Origin: Pseudevernia furfuracea
Taxonomy: Eukaryota; Ascomycota; Lecanoromycetes; Lecanorales; Parmeliaceae
Assembly (NCBI GenBank): GCA_022315425.1
Contig: JAIUPT010000031.1
Location: forward strand, 1,116,001 to 1,180,000
Length of the DNA: 64,000 nucleotides
Direction of reading: 5' to 3'
In this document: piece by piece, positions 11,387-23,886 of the stretch
Numbering within the stretch: position 1 is the stretch's first letter
How the letters are laid out: each line of letters starts with the position of its first letter
Notes under the pieces: model-generated
Told to the model about the DNA's origin: nothing
The model's input: only the letters and a program-made list of their open reading frames with translations
The model's database searches: none
Made by a program: the position numbers and the translations under genes

Positions 11387-13838
11387 CTAGATAATGATCT
11401 TTTTCCCATTCGTCAGATTCTCAATTTCCCGCCCAAGCTCCTCCCGTTTTCTCCTCGTGGATACGTCTTCTCCCGCGATACGCGTCAACTGGTCGTCCTT
11501 CAGACTACTAACGAAACTCGGAGAGAACAATCGGACCGGCGCAGCTGGCCCAGTGAGAAGATGGTGATCCGCCGCTTGCATGCAGACGACATCCACGAAG
11601 CGTTTGCGAGCAACTTTGTAGTAGGATTTCAGGATATCATGGAGTTCGCGAATAGTGTGGTCGGTGTTACTTGCTGTCGAAGTATGCAAGATGGTGGCAC
11701 TGCTGACAACCTCGCCATAGCCGGGAACACTGAACTTGGATTTATCCATGAGCGCCTTCATACGTTCTTGTCGGCTTGGAATCGTTAGTATTGGTAGCCT
11801 GAGGGTTTGGTGGTTGTTACTAACCACTTTTCAAGATTTTCGGCGAAGTAATGATTCGCTGTCAGCGGTGTGCCAACCCTCTCCACGTAGAGGATGAACT
11901 TTGTATGGTCTATACTCTTCTTGTAGCGTTAGATCAAGCCGTCCATAAGCACTGATGCGAGCGTCGACTGAACTCGTTGATCTTCGCAGATAGCCGACAG
12001 CAGAGTAGTGGTGAAACTGTGAACCAGAGATACAATGTCGCTAATGTAGCCGAGAGCAAGACCATCCCACTTGGCTGACTGTTTCTTCCATAGAATGGGA
12101 AGAAGCGATGCATCAAATGTACCCAACTCGAATCCGCGAGAGCTTTTGTAGACTTTGTTGAGCCGTGCTACAATTCCACTCGGTTTTGGCATTGGCACCG
12201 TATGGTTCTCGTATAGTATGTCATCGATTTCAGGCTGGCTTTCTGTCTGACGGACGCTAAAAGACCGCTCATTATATTCTTCCTCGACCATATCGTCATT
12301 CTTCTTGAATGACTGAGATCCATGGCGGAAATCCATGGTGTGGCCTCTCTTCCACACATCCTCCGCAAAGGTCGCGTTGCGATCAACCACAGTTGTAGCC
12401 AGTTTCAGACCCTGGATGCTGTCGAAGAGGTCATCGGCCCCGTAATGTGCTGCCAAGGCAAGGGAAGTGAGGTTTTGGAATCTGGTTGCAAGGTCAAGCA
12501 GATAGTCCTGTTGCTGCTCCCGAGTATCTCGACAAGGTCCGAGATCAGCGAGCTGCTTTTTGCGCTCGTTCAATTTTTTATTTATGTCCGATTTGACCTA
12601 GCACGTCAGCGGCGGAATTTAGTGCCATCGATCTTCAAGCCTTACATTCGGGAATTCCTTTCGCACCATTTCCGTCAGGATATCCCGGAGCCGTCCCTGA
12701 AGAGACTGAATGCCAACGCAGTCTTTCTTGAGCTGCGCCCAGGGCTCCTTGGTCTTGAAAAATATTTCTCGTGCGCGTGTCTATCAAAGTTCGGATCCTC
12801 AAGCTCCGATTGCCCAGGGTTTCTGACAATCGACCAGCCGAGCGTGAGTTTGTAGCTTCGGCCTATTAAAGGTCAGTACCGTGGACATCTTGTCTGCGGC
12901 TGTCTGTGACAGCTGACTTACCATCCACAAGATCGACGACACGATTCTCGGCCCCTCTATCGACAAGATCTGGCTTGGTCAAAACTCCCAAGGTTCTCTG
13001 ACCCTTTGTATCGCATTTTTCCGCCATCTTCAAGATCTCTTGGGTGGCAATATCGACATTTGCTGGGATGACTGCAAGAATGACCGACCTTGGGTTTTCC
13101 ATATAGTGATTTACCATATTTCTGACAATCTCCGTATCTGAGTCCGTCGTCACGCCTTCTGTGGTGTTTCTGAAAATACCCGGAACGTCAATGACACTCA
13201 AGTGCTGTTGCTTCGGTCCACAGATTTCGATCCTCAGCACATCATCAGAAAACGTATCGGCTCCTTCATCAGAAGCCCCAGACCCTTTGAGGCCCATGAG
13301 CTTGTGTACCTTATGGCAAGTCAATGCATGAGCTGATAGTGATTAGTGTTGCGTTGGTCTGATAAGGCTCACCTCTCCTAAGATTTCTGCGAATGTTGGT
13401 TCATCTAGAGTTTCGAGGTTTCTCTGGTATTTCTTGAGTTTCTCTACGTGGTCGGGGTGCGCGTTTGCGGTGGAGAGAATTGACACGGAGACCCCTGTCG
13501 TTGCAGTCCTTCTGAATGTAATGTGAGTGGCAAATCTAGTGCACAATCCACTGTCACGAGGGAAAGGCAGGTCTGTAAGGCCTTCAAGCACCGAACTTTT
13601 TCCACTATATGGATCGTTAATGGCTGAATGGCTGCTACGCGCTGCTTGGCGTACCTTGATTGATCACCCACTACCAGTAACTACAGTACTGTCAATCTGC
13701 TGCCGCCTGTTGCTCGGTGATTTAGAGACCTACCTGGGGAAGAGAGATGTATTCGCCAATGTTGTGTTGGAACAGCTTGTCAATCGTCTCCAAGAGAATG
13801 GGATCAGCCAGGCTGTTTGCTGGTGACTTGTCTGCCAT
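11387..13838 (-). pseudogene. Dynamin-family GTPase (fungal Mx-like), disrupted
   Basis: Seven exons can be read: 13734-13838, 13655-13680, 13604-13655-less segment 13373-13604, 12922-13309, 12646-12862, 11825-12597 and 11387-11774. They encode a GTPase head (P-loop GDQSSGKSS split by an intron, DVPGIF switch, TKPDLVDRG), the helical middle and a C-terminal GED (LKSYYKVARKRFVD, QAADHHLLTGP). The order and motifs are those of fungal Mx-like dynamins, membrane-remodelling GTPases of about 700 residues. Two lesions break it: exon 5 is one base short in a T5 run (12758-12762 on the plus strand), shifting frame between HEKYF and KTKEPW; and codon TAA at 11929-11931 interrupts the frame between LMDGLI and RYKKSI. 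Either could be a sequencing error, but two together suggest a pseudogene. Confidence 0.85.
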
Positions 13839-14502
13839 GATGGGCACAACTTCCGCCAGAAAGCAGTATGGGGGTTAAAAGACTGTTCTTTTTCTGGAGG
13901 GGAATTGTAGGCATGGGAAGGGAAGTAAACGGTTTGCTATTGCACATAGAAATGACAGAAGATTGAGGCTGGCGAGGAGCCGCATGCCGCAGACCAAAAG
14001 GGGCCATGCGACATGCACGTATCTGTTAGTGTGGTCCTAGTCAAGAGCTGTCTCTCTCTTCTTTCGTTTCTGGTTCGATTGAGATGATCAAACAGGTTAT
14101 GAGCCATCCCTGGTTCCAGTGAAGGATGTTCAAAAGAGGGATCACGAAAGTCATATCCCTTCGACAGTCAACTTGGCCGCAGTCCCGATGGAAGTCTTTA
14201 GCAGTATGTATCTTACCTACAACCACGGCTCAACGGTACCCCGGTGAGAGGGCGTGGATGGGGAGATTAGGGCAATATATTACATACACGCTAGGAAAAG
14301 AGAGGCTTGGCGTCGAGCCGGGAGCTCTCCGCCCAGTCCCGCTGTGTCGTAGCCAATCAAAGAGAAAGTTGATCACACTCCCAATTCTTGCACCAGCTAA
14401 TCTGCGGCCGCCACATCACGAGTATCTTTTTTAGCTGCTGATTCTCACTTTGCACTCTGGAGCCTTTGCTTTGTAGCTTGGACTCGAAATCTTGCTTGCA
14501 TC
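13839..14502. other. Intergenic, divergent promoters
   Basis: Lies between the divergently oriented dynamin-like gene and SEY1. No additional gene or repeat seen; it must hold the promoters of both. Confidence 0.5.
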
Positions 14503-17298
14503 ATGACTGCCACATCTTCACCTCGTCGCCCTTCCACCAATACTCGTCACCCAACAGCGCCTTCGATCATGTCTGTCAATGGTCACTTCGCAAATATGGG
14601 CGAGAAACCCACGAAAGAGCAGTACGAGCGTGGGATACAGGTTATCAATGAGAACCAGGAATTCAAGTAAGCGCCCGCATCCGTAACTGGGTTCGGAGAA
14701 AGACTGACCAGGCCTAGTCCTACCCTCCCCAGTTACCTGTCCTTCGAGAAGATCTCTCCCGCAGGCTTCAATTATCATCTTATATCCGTCTTTGGATCAC
14801 AGTCCACCGGGAAATCTACGCTGCTAAACTACCTGTTCGGTACTGAGTTTGGCGTCATGGCCGAGGACGAGAGGAAGCAGACTACAAAGGGAATATGGAT
14901 GTCGAAGAACAAAAAGTCCCATGCGGTGATAGACTCGAAGAAGATGGCGGATAACATCCTAGTCATGGATGTCGAGGGCACAGACGGCAGGGAACGAGGC
15001 GAGGACCAAGATTTTGAACGCAAGAGTGCCTTGTTCGCGCTGGCCACGAGCGAGGTTCTGATAGTCAATATTTGGGAGCACCAAGTGGGACTGTATCAGG
15101 GTGCAAACATGGGCTTGCTAAAGGTGGTCTTCGAGGTCAATCTGGAACTGTTCCTGAAAGATAAAAAGTATGGACATCAGGCTTTGACTGGTCGTTAGGG
15201 GACTAATCGGGTACAGATCGAATCCGCGCTCGTTACTCTTCTTCGTCATACGCGATCACCTAGGCACCACGCCGCTCGCAAATCTTCGGAACACTCTCAT
15301 ACAGGATCTCTCGCGCATATGGTCAGGACTCAACAAACCGCCAAGCTTGGAAAAATCCAAAATCGGGGACTATTTTGACTTTGCTTTCGCGGCGCTGCCA
15401 CATAAGATACTCCAACCAGATCGATTTGTTTCTGAGGTGGAGAAGCTGGGCACCAGATTCAGAGAAGGCTTCCGAGATTCAAGACGAGATGCTTTCAAAA
15501 GTGATCAAGAGTCTGATGGGGTTTTCTTATCAGAGTACCATCGACGGATTCCGGCGGACGGATTCTCGATATACGCCCAACAGGTTTGGGATCAGATCGT
15601 GAACAACAAGGACTTGGACTTGCCAACACAACAAGAATTAATGGCGCAATTCCGATGTGACGAGATATCGCGGGAGGTCCTCGAAGGATTCGATGAGACG
15701 ATCATACCATTTGAGAATAAGCAGGCTGAAGGCACTCGGTTGGGCCAAATGGAGGTCCTTGGAGGCTTAGGGGCTGCAATGCGGACAGCTAGGATGAAGA
15801 CGGTCAAGGCATTTGAGACGGAGGCCAGCAGATACCATAAGGGTGTCTATGCACGAAAAAAGGGAGAGTTGGAAAGCAAGATTGACGGACGTCTCAAGGT
15901 ACTGTTCCAAGGCCAGCTCTCGGCCGCACACAAGTCCGGAGTCAAAGACTTCAGCGATGCAGTGAGCGCCACTGTGAAAGCCGGGCAGAAAAAAGGTGCA
16001 AGCTACGACTTCGCTGAAATCGTAGATCGGGAGAAGAAAGATGCTCTATCGAAGTATGACAAAGAAGCCAGAGGTGTTCTGGTCGAAGGGGCGCCATGGA
16101 GCAATTACAAGCACGAGATGTCCCTCTACCAGAAAGACCTGAATGATGTCAGCGGACGACTGAGACGAGAAGAAATGCGCCGATTGGCGACGCGTGTTGA
16201 GCGCTGGGTCCGATCACGGCTAGGCGAGTCAGTAGGCTTGGAGTTCAACGCGCTAGGGTCTGGACGAGGTGGCTCAGGTGCTCCTGAGACAGGTGAAAGA
16301 GGCAGCGAGACAGAGATCTGGGACCGCATATGGAGCGTCTTCATCAAGACAGTGCAGGAAGCCGAGCGCAGGTTTACAGATCGCGCGAAGAGCTTCGACG
16401 CAAGTTTTGGCGAGGTGGATGTGGGCTTATGGAGATTAAGGCGAAAGTCATGGGGTGTGCTGCGTGCGAAAATTGAGGAGGAGATGATGGAAGGGAACTT
16501 GCTATTGAAGCTTCGGGAGAACTTCGAGGACAAGTTCCGCTACGACGAAGCTGGTGTGCCTAGGATATGGCGCCCCACGGACGACATTGAAGGCATCTAC
16601 ACCAAAGCACGGGAGTCGACGCTAACATTGATACCCTTGCTGTCGCGATTCCAGTCCTCGCATACATCGACGCCTCCACCATTGGACGACTGGATTGGCG
16701 TTGTGCCGGCTGAAGCAACTCCAGCCGATGAAGAGGATCTCGCGCCAATAGGCGGTGTGGATGAGGAAGAAGGCAAAAGCCTGGAGGAAGAAGTGCTGAT
16801 ATTGTCTGATGCCAAGAGACAGGATGTGACAACTCGGTTCAAGAAGACTGCCGATGGAGTTTACGTTGAGGCGAAGAGAAGTGCTATTGGAGGCATGACC
16901 CAGGTGCCTTTGTATTTCTATGGGTTGCTTTTGGCCCTGGGATGGAATGAGATTGTTGCTGGTAAGAAAAACCTCTCCTGCTCCCTACTATCACAGCGCC
17001 GCACAATACTCACGTACTCACAGTCCTTCGAAATCCCGTCTATTTCATCTTTCTGATCCTTTTTGGCGTCGGCGCCTATATCACCTACACCCTTAACCTC
17101 TGGGGTCCAATGTACCAGATGGCCAATGCAGCATCAGCCCAAGCATTGGAAGAGGGTAAGAAGCGACTGCGAGAGTTTTTAGAGGAGAGTAATGCGGGAA
17201 GGCAGGCTATGGCTATGAGTGGCCAGGACGATGTACCGATGCGAAAACTCAATGGGCATGGAAAGGCTGCTGTAGAAGAGGAAGATGATGAAATATGA
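14503..17298 (+). CDS. SEY1: ER membrane-fusion GTPase Sey1 (RHD3/atlastin class)
   Basis: Four exons, 14503-14666, 14718-15167, 15217-16961 and 17024-17298, give 877 residues, the usual length for fungal Sey1. The protein drives homotypic fusion of ER tubules by GTP hydrolysis. Visible landmarks: P-loop GSQSTGKST at residues 81-89, switch/Walker B region DVEGTDGRERGEDQDFE, the base-contact motif IRDH, a long helical bundle, then two closely spaced hydrophobic segments encoded around the last splice junction (VPLYFYGLLLALGWNEIVA and PVYFIFLILFGVGAYITYTL). These form the membrane hairpin, followed by a short cytosolic tail ending in EEEDDEI. All splice sites are consensus and every frame joins cleanly, so the gene appears intact. 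A 360-base gap separates it from the next gene on the same strand. Confidence 0.97.
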
Positions 17299-17658
17299 GA
17301 TGTCAGGCCTGAGGTCTTGGATGTTCTGTTAGCTAGCGGAGGACATCTACATCAATAATTCGTTGGCACCAAGACTGCGTGACTGCGTGACTTAATGAAA
17401 AGGGGCAACGTAATGTCTCTTGGCGCCAAGCTCTTGGGATGCCGAGGTAAATATTTTTGTCAATCGGAGAGATCCCAAACCACCCGCCTCCTGCTTACGG
17501 CGCTCATGTGCAAGCAGGGAGAGGCTTAAGTATAGCCTCCGCGCCCTTGGACCATGCCTGAGTTCCTATGCCCCTTTTTTGTTGAGACCTGACCTGTGGT
17601 TCTTACCACTGTCCCTACCGCGTTCGAACAAATCACCAACCGTTCCCAAATTCAAGCA

Positions 17659-18803
17659 ATGGCCGGGATCTTATCGACTCTACGCAGCAGTCTCGGTTTC
17701 GCTAGCGAGGCTGGCGTCTGGAAGTTTCTTACTCTCATATTCGCCATTCTGAACCTCAAGAGTCTGCCGTTTGTCTGGCACGTAAGACAACACCATTCCC
17801 TTCTTCTCTCGTCCCCTACACCTAGTCTCTCGATCCTAGCTCTCCCTACTGACATCCTGCTCCCTAGATCCGCCTCTTAAAAGGCCTCTTCACCCACCTC
17901 CGCACATCTCGCCTCCGCCTAGCCACGACTCCCGGCCCCTCTACGCTCTTCCAACCCCTCATAAACTCCTCCCGCTCCGGGTTCCTCGAATGTGACTACA
18001 ACCTGCACAAATCCAACTCGACTTACTTCTCCGACTTTGACGTCGGGCGACTCGAGCTCCTGGTGTCCCTCTGTACACATGGAATAGAGGAGACGAGAAA
18101 GGAGCTTGCACTGGAAGAGAAAGAAGGGAGAGGAGAGGGAGCAATGGGAAAGGGCAGGTTTGAGATTAGATTGGGCGGCGTCAGCTGTCAATTTAGGAAG
18201 GAGATAAAACCATATGAGAAATTTGAGGTGTGGACACGGGTGCTGTGTTGGGATCGGAAATGGTTATATGTGATTTGCCATTTCGTCAAGCCCGGCGTCA
18301 CTAGGCCGAAGATTTATACGCTACAGCCTTGGCGCAAGGGTAAACAGCAAAAAGACGATGGGCCAGAGAGTAATGGACGTGCCAATGGGAATGCAACACC
18401 AGCACCACATCCCGCCATCTTCGCCACCGGCATTGCCAAATACGTCTTCAAAAAGGGCCGCCTAACCATCCCCCCCGAACGCGTATTGCGAGCCTCCCAA
18501 CTTCTTCCTCCAAGACCTGCAGACCACAAAACTCCCCCAGCCTCTTCAACCCCGACTCCGGAGTCGACATCGAACACTGCTGCGACTGTAACGATTATTG
18601 ATCAAATAACGCCTGGGAACGCGGAAGATGTTGTAATCGCGAGCTTGAAGGCTGGTGTTAAAAACGAGAACGGGGAGTGGACGTGGGAAAAGGTGGAAGA
18701 GGAGAGGGAGAGGGGATTGAAGATTGCGGAGATGTGGGGTGCGTTGGAGGGGTTGAATGGGGAGTTTGCAGGTGACGGAGGGGTGGTTTTGGGACGGTAC
18801 TGA
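17659..18803 (+). CDS. THEM6-like thioesterase-fold protein
   Basis: Exons 17659-17781 and 17868-18803 (intron GTAAGA to CCCTAG) give 352 residues. An N-terminal hydrophobic helix (about residues 20-48, WKFLTLIFAILNLKSLPFVW) suggests membrane anchoring. It is followed by a single hot-dog-fold region marked by the sequence around SNSTYFSDFDVGRLELL, then FEIRLGGVSCQFRKEIKPYEKFEVWTRV broken into strands, and FKKGRLTIPPERVL. This arrangement matches fungal relatives of THEM6 and 4HBT_2 acyl-thioesterase-like proteins. A disordered Pro/Thr insertion (PPASSTPTPES) and a charged C-terminal helix follow. Catalysis on acyl-CoA is inferred from the fold only; no catalytic residue can be assigned with certainty. 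Confidence 0.75.
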
Positions 18804-20436
18804 CGGCATGAACATAAACTCTGCTTCACGGTAACTTGATTATCTTGGGGTCCTTGCCTTTTACAAGTTGACATAGACGGAGGTGCACTTACTACTTGTT
18901 TTTTTTTATAGATATGGATGAGATTCTTCCGGTCTATTTTTTTTTATCTATTCAGATTTCCTACCATTCCCATTTGCCTCTCGTTTTCCGTTTTTTCCAA
19001 TATTTTGCGAGCGCCTTCGCTAGAATCAAGATATCAGGGGCTGCTGAGAACGAATATGCTAAGAGCTGAGATCCTGGACTGACAAGACACATCGGCCCCC
19101 TTGCTCGTATCGGCTTGATGTGCGAAGTGCGTCTGGCTGGTCAGGCTCCTTAGAATCAAACTGCAGTTTCCTTCAGTGCATAGACTTCATCTTCCGGCGC
19201 CGAGTGTCGCGGCAGGCGGTAGAGTGAGCGCGCATCCGCAGCTTTCTTCCCACCCTTCTTTTTCAGCCTCTGTTGTGGTGGCGGCAAGGGAGTGAAGCCT
19301 GGAAACCATCGGTAGCAAATCAACCTGGCGCTCTTTACGAGCGCAGTCCCGGAGATAGACCGGTGTATTTCCATTGAAGAGGGAAAAGATGGCTTGCAGG
19401 ATTCCACTTTGATCATTTCCCTTGCTTAACGTATCTCATTCGAGCCTGCTTGCTTTTGTGCAGTACCTGTCAAGTTCCATTGCACATTATATCGAGGCCC
19501 TCAAAATATTCCTGAAGGGGTTGTGTGGCTTACAAGCAGCGATTTGAACGTTTGATCATCGATCAACTCGACGCTTGGACTGTGCGTACTGACCGAGACG
19601 TCTTCATCTACCTGTTCAAAAGCTACCTTAGCTCTCGATAGTTGCTGGCTCTAGACCCCGGGGTCCTCGCCATCTCGGTGCATACACTAAAAAGTCTCAC
19701 GCTGCTATTTCTTCTCTTCCTTCTTTACCAATATATATGCTAATGATAAAAAGTTTCCAATTACTGACATTAGAAGATATTGCCAAAAGCTACAAAATGG
19801 CAGGCAAATGGAATCTTAGGCCAACTTGGCCCGTGGACAGTAATGGTATTGCTATGGCTATATCATGACCGTGTGGAAAGATTCATGAAGGTGACCATGC
19901 TCCGGAACATATACGTATTATGAATTAGATTCAAATAAAGACTGTCTGGAAATTAGACCTCTGGCGTTAGTAGAAGTTGATGGTGTTCTTTTCGATATCC
20001 CACACTTCTCTTTGAACTTCACTTCATATTAGATATCAAGCAAACAATTACTTGATAGCCTCCAAATAGCCTCCGAATAACACGATTTGAGAAATGCACC
20101 TCTTATAAGGCCCTACCCAAAGGGGTAAAATCCAGTATGCAAGGCCACGGCTATAGCGCAAGGCTGCGGTACAGGGCTCGCTGACTGGAAAGGCTGATAA
20201 TTACACCGCCTTTTCAAGGTAGAACTCCTTTATTCTCCCCTCAGAAACAGTAACAGTCCCAAAACACCCTCAAAGTGGGCTCTAAACACGGCCGTGCATT
20301 ACTAAGTCAAAGTTGGCTTCTGCATAAAACCACCGTTGCTCAACTCCGAGAACAGATGCTACATCGCTAGTGGAGAGCATATATTCTTCTATGCAACACT
20401 AACCCTTGCCTGTCGGTTCTCGTTGACTTAAGCATC
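18804..20436. other. Gene-poor stretch
   Basis: T-rich tract after the THEM6-like gene, then AT-rich sequence with no supportable gene or RNA. The short minus-strand frame at 19156-19416 has no recognisable content. Confidence 0.5.
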
Positions 20437-21829
20437 ATGTTCCATAGCAGAGAAATCCCCCTGATCGGAAGAACACCGTGCGCGTGAGCTTGTCAAACCT
20501 TCAAGAGGGGAAGAATCGTTACTGATTTTTCGCTCAGCCTCAAGACTTATTTCCAGCTAGAGGATGCGAAGAATATCTCTGGGGAGGCCTTCAAACTCGC
20601 ATGCCAGCATTCATTTCAACATTGGGTCGCATTTGTGCGCATCGGTTCCCGAGACACCTCTCCGGTGGAGCAATTGATGTGTCCACTGATGTGCTGCCGT
20701 TGCCGATTCAACGACATACCAGCAACGCTCAACCACATTTCTCACTGTCCATGGATCAGCGATGGGTGGTATTGGTGCCCTTTCTGTTCCAGGCCTGAAA
20801 ATCTCTTTGAGAATTCCAAATACGGAGAAACCGGACGACCAAGGCTCGGGTGGCTTAGAATACCACTTCAGCGGAGAATCCCCATCTTCAGGCTCGTGCA
20901 TCGTTTCTTGATGCCATGGATGACTCTGTCTATGCCTACACCCTCTGAACTTGATGCCTCCCCGCCTACACCAAACCGAGACACGGGATACTTGAGTTCG
21001 ACTCCTGAATTGGAAAGTATCGCACACGTGGTCGAAATTCCCGCAAATGATCCACGTTGGTACTATCCAGAAGTAGGCGGAGTCGAGCTCCTAAAACTAG
21101 AAGCGCCCGGTCACGACTTTCCGAGCTCGCGCTCTGCAGAAACCCTAATCGGCACCGCAACGCAGTCCGCCATACAAACTATGTCGCTGACCACAGACAA
21201 CACGAAAATCAGGCGGATTCGAATCGCAGAGCTAGAGCAAGTGTTCCCCGTCGGGTGTCATGAATGGATACTTAGATTATCGGCGGATTCTAGTCTTGTA
21301 GAGACTTGTTCCAAAGCTAGTCCAAGTTTACTGTTCGAGAGAGGCATGATGGTTTTGAGAGGACTGATCACCAGAAAGATATTGAAGAACTTCGACGACG
21401 TTTTCGCCATGACTCACGTCCTCTTTGATTTTTCGTATACTCTTCATCATGATGACGGGTCTTGCGACTGGAAGGGTATCATCTGGGACCTGCATTATTG
21501 GCAGCGAACTGTAGAAGGCAAAATCGACCCTTCGCTTTTCTCAGACGCTCTGCATCAGCGGAAGATCGTCAAAGATAGTCCGTCGGGAACGTCTTCAAGA
21601 GCTAGTTTCTCGAGTAAGTGTCTGAGGGGCTCTACCCTCCGAGACCAAATTCATTCGTGAAAGCAATTAAACATAGGCAGGTGGATATTCCTCCCTTTTA
21701 GACCTCTATGAACATGGATCACCCCAAACGACAGATCTTTCACAGAGCGTTCAAAGTGACGCACAGTTACTAGAGCTTTCGGATCTTCTTGAATGCAAGT
21801 GTTCGATTAGCTCTGCACTGAGGTTCTGA
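20437..21829 (+). CDS. Hypothetical protein with degenerate zinc-finger motif
   Basis: Three exons, 20437-20483, 20538-21613 and 21681-21829, give 423 residues. The long middle frame has no ATG at its 5' end; the ATG at 20437 joins it in phase through a 54-nt intron (GTGAGC to GCTCAG). The last exon is joined at GTAAGT to GGCAG. An N-terminal block reads CPLMCCRCRFND then NHISHCPWISDGWYWCPFC, i.e. paired cysteines with a central His/Cys, which could bind one or two zinc ions. I have seen the GWYWCPFC-type block in uncharacterised ascomycete proteins but know no function. The middle is Ser/Thr/Pro-rich and probably disordered; the C-terminal half (about residues 230-370) is helical. Nuclear or regulatory function is possible but not shown. 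Confidence 0.65.
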
Positions 21830-23019
21830 GCTTATTGGATTTGAACAGATACCGATGTATTGGCTGTTAATAAACGCCAAACAGAGCATTGCTTCCACTC
21901 ATCTCTTTCGTAAGCTTTAAAGCACTGGACTAGCATTCCATGTAAGGTTCGCTTGATCACTGGGAAAGAGCGCAGCGATACTAGACTATCTTGCAATTCT
22001 AGATTTTTTTTAGTGTCATTTAGGTAGCTTTACCATCCAGAAGAGGTCGTTGTGACACTGATTTCTCAGAATGCAGGGATTCAGAAATCATGTGTTCACA
22101 GGAGGAGGCTCGCCAATCATTACGGGAGACGAAAGGTTGTGACAGATTTGAAGTACCCCCATATCGTCAATTAGTGTCCTCAAATTTTCACGAATGGACC
22201 GATGTGGCAGCATGAGGCTATACAAAACACTTCAATAGTGGTTGGGCCCTCCCAGCGCCAGGATTTGGAGCCAATAGAGGCCTGAACAGGCATGTTCTCG
22301 TACCCTAGCGACAAGAAATCTCCCATACTGCTAGCAGCATGGACCTGGAGTGAAACGTGAAGCTATCTATGTACATGCATGTGGACGTGGGCGGGTGGGA
22401 CGAAAAGAAGCTAGGAGTCTGAAAGAAATAGAATCGAATGAAGAGTCAAATGCTGGTGCAAGACAGGTCTATATAGACCTCCCAAATGACCCGAATCCAT
22501 GGCAATGGACACGTCTACCAAATCCATGAATAGCTTCAACTTGGGCCTGGAACAACACCAACGTGGACCTGACACCCGATATGCGAAATACAAAATGCGA
22601 TATTGAGACCCACCACTCCCCGGTCTAGCTGGATCGACTCGAACTTTGGGCTGTTCGATATCGGTAGCGCGTGAGTGAATAAACCGACCGCTTAACTTCA
22701 AGTAAATAATATAGGCTTGGACGGCGTGGCTTCCTGAACATTTATGAGGAATCAAAAGATCCCGCACGACCAAGAGACAAGGAGTCTTCTTGTTTTGGTC
22801 AATGGAGATGGCGGCGGCTGCCAGCAGGCACGTTATCTAGACGGCAGCAAGACCTGCAGAGTTGATTACGCATGTGGAATCAATCGAATGCATCAACATG
22901 GCGTGATTTTGACAGTCATTAGCCTAGGGAGTCTACGTTGATGAATTTTTTCGATACCGGTGGCTGTGAGATCTAGATGTACAGACACACGTACCTCGGC
23001 AAAACGATCACTTCAGCCA
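21830..23019. other. Intergenic or decayed sequence
   Basis: No gene supported. It may contain the eroded N-terminal part of the HET gene whose C-terminal coding sequence follows, but I could not find the HET core motifs here. Confidence 0.4.
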
Positions 23020-23457
23020 ACAGATCGTGATGGCGGTAGCCTCGATATCCAAGGGCTGGAAGTCGATTTCATCTCTGCTGTTGGCACTGGATCGAGTCGT
23101 TGGGAAAGCGAATCAATGCGACGGACGTACCCCGAATGTTTCCGACAAGGGAGATCCGCAATTACCATGTAGCATTCACCCATAATACGGCTAATGGCGC
23201 CGTCTTTGCTAGCTCACAAGGTATGGCAGGTATGGGTCTACGTACGATACGAGAAGGAGATCGAGTCTTCGTTGTGAAAGGCAGTAGCGCTCCGTTGATT
23301 CTGCGCCCGAGATTTAACGAGGGCAGTCCTGGGGACCTTTCAACCCATAAAATCTCAAAACCGCTATTTACTCGTGGGACGCTGCTATCTGGAGGGCGTC
23401 ATGGACGGAGAAGCAGTTACACCAGATACCGAATGGCAGCATCTCCGTCTCTGGTAG
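23020..23457 (+). pseudogene. HET (heterokaryon incompatibility) protein, C-terminal remnant
   Basis: Three pieces in alternating frames resemble the C-terminal half of HET proteins: LDIQGLEVDFISAV (frame 1, about 23036-23100), GMAGMGLRTIREGDRVFVV then GSSAPLILRP (frame 3, about 23220-23310), and YLLVGRCYLEGVMDGEAV ending W-TAG (frame 1, to 23457). In intact HET genes these blocks (GD-V-V--G---P-ILR, then LVG-CYV-G-MDGEA) are contiguous. The shift near 23325-23340 has no usable splice sites, so at least one indel is present. No start codon or HET core domain is found upstream. Family members trigger cell death on non-self fusion; this copy cannot make a full protein. Confidence 0.75.
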
Positions 23458-23886
23458 TACCTGGGCCTTGAAGCAGTCATTTTGCTCTGGAGAATCATTC
23501 ATCCGACGAGCATTTGCAAAGACCTGGCAATTGCTCATGGTCAGCTGCCCTCACTGCTTGTAAATGTGGTCGTATAAGGACCCCTTCGTAGCAGCGGATT
23601 CCAGAAATGGCATACTTATCCCTAAAGAAGGGACAAAAAGAACCTCAGTTGGTGATAGAAGTCTCAAGACGGGAAATACCCTAGAAGCGAAAGCTTTCGC
23701 TTTGTCCCAGTCGTTGTGTAAGTTTCGCTTTGTTCGCTTCCATCGTGCTACGCACACCACACTCCGGAAAAAGCCTAAGGTGACTTCGACAAAAGACAAA
23801 GAACCTCAACGAACTCAGTCGCCCCTAGCCATCTTTCTTTGCTGACCGGGGGAAACTTGAAAGATACCTTCGAAGACGATTTTTGT

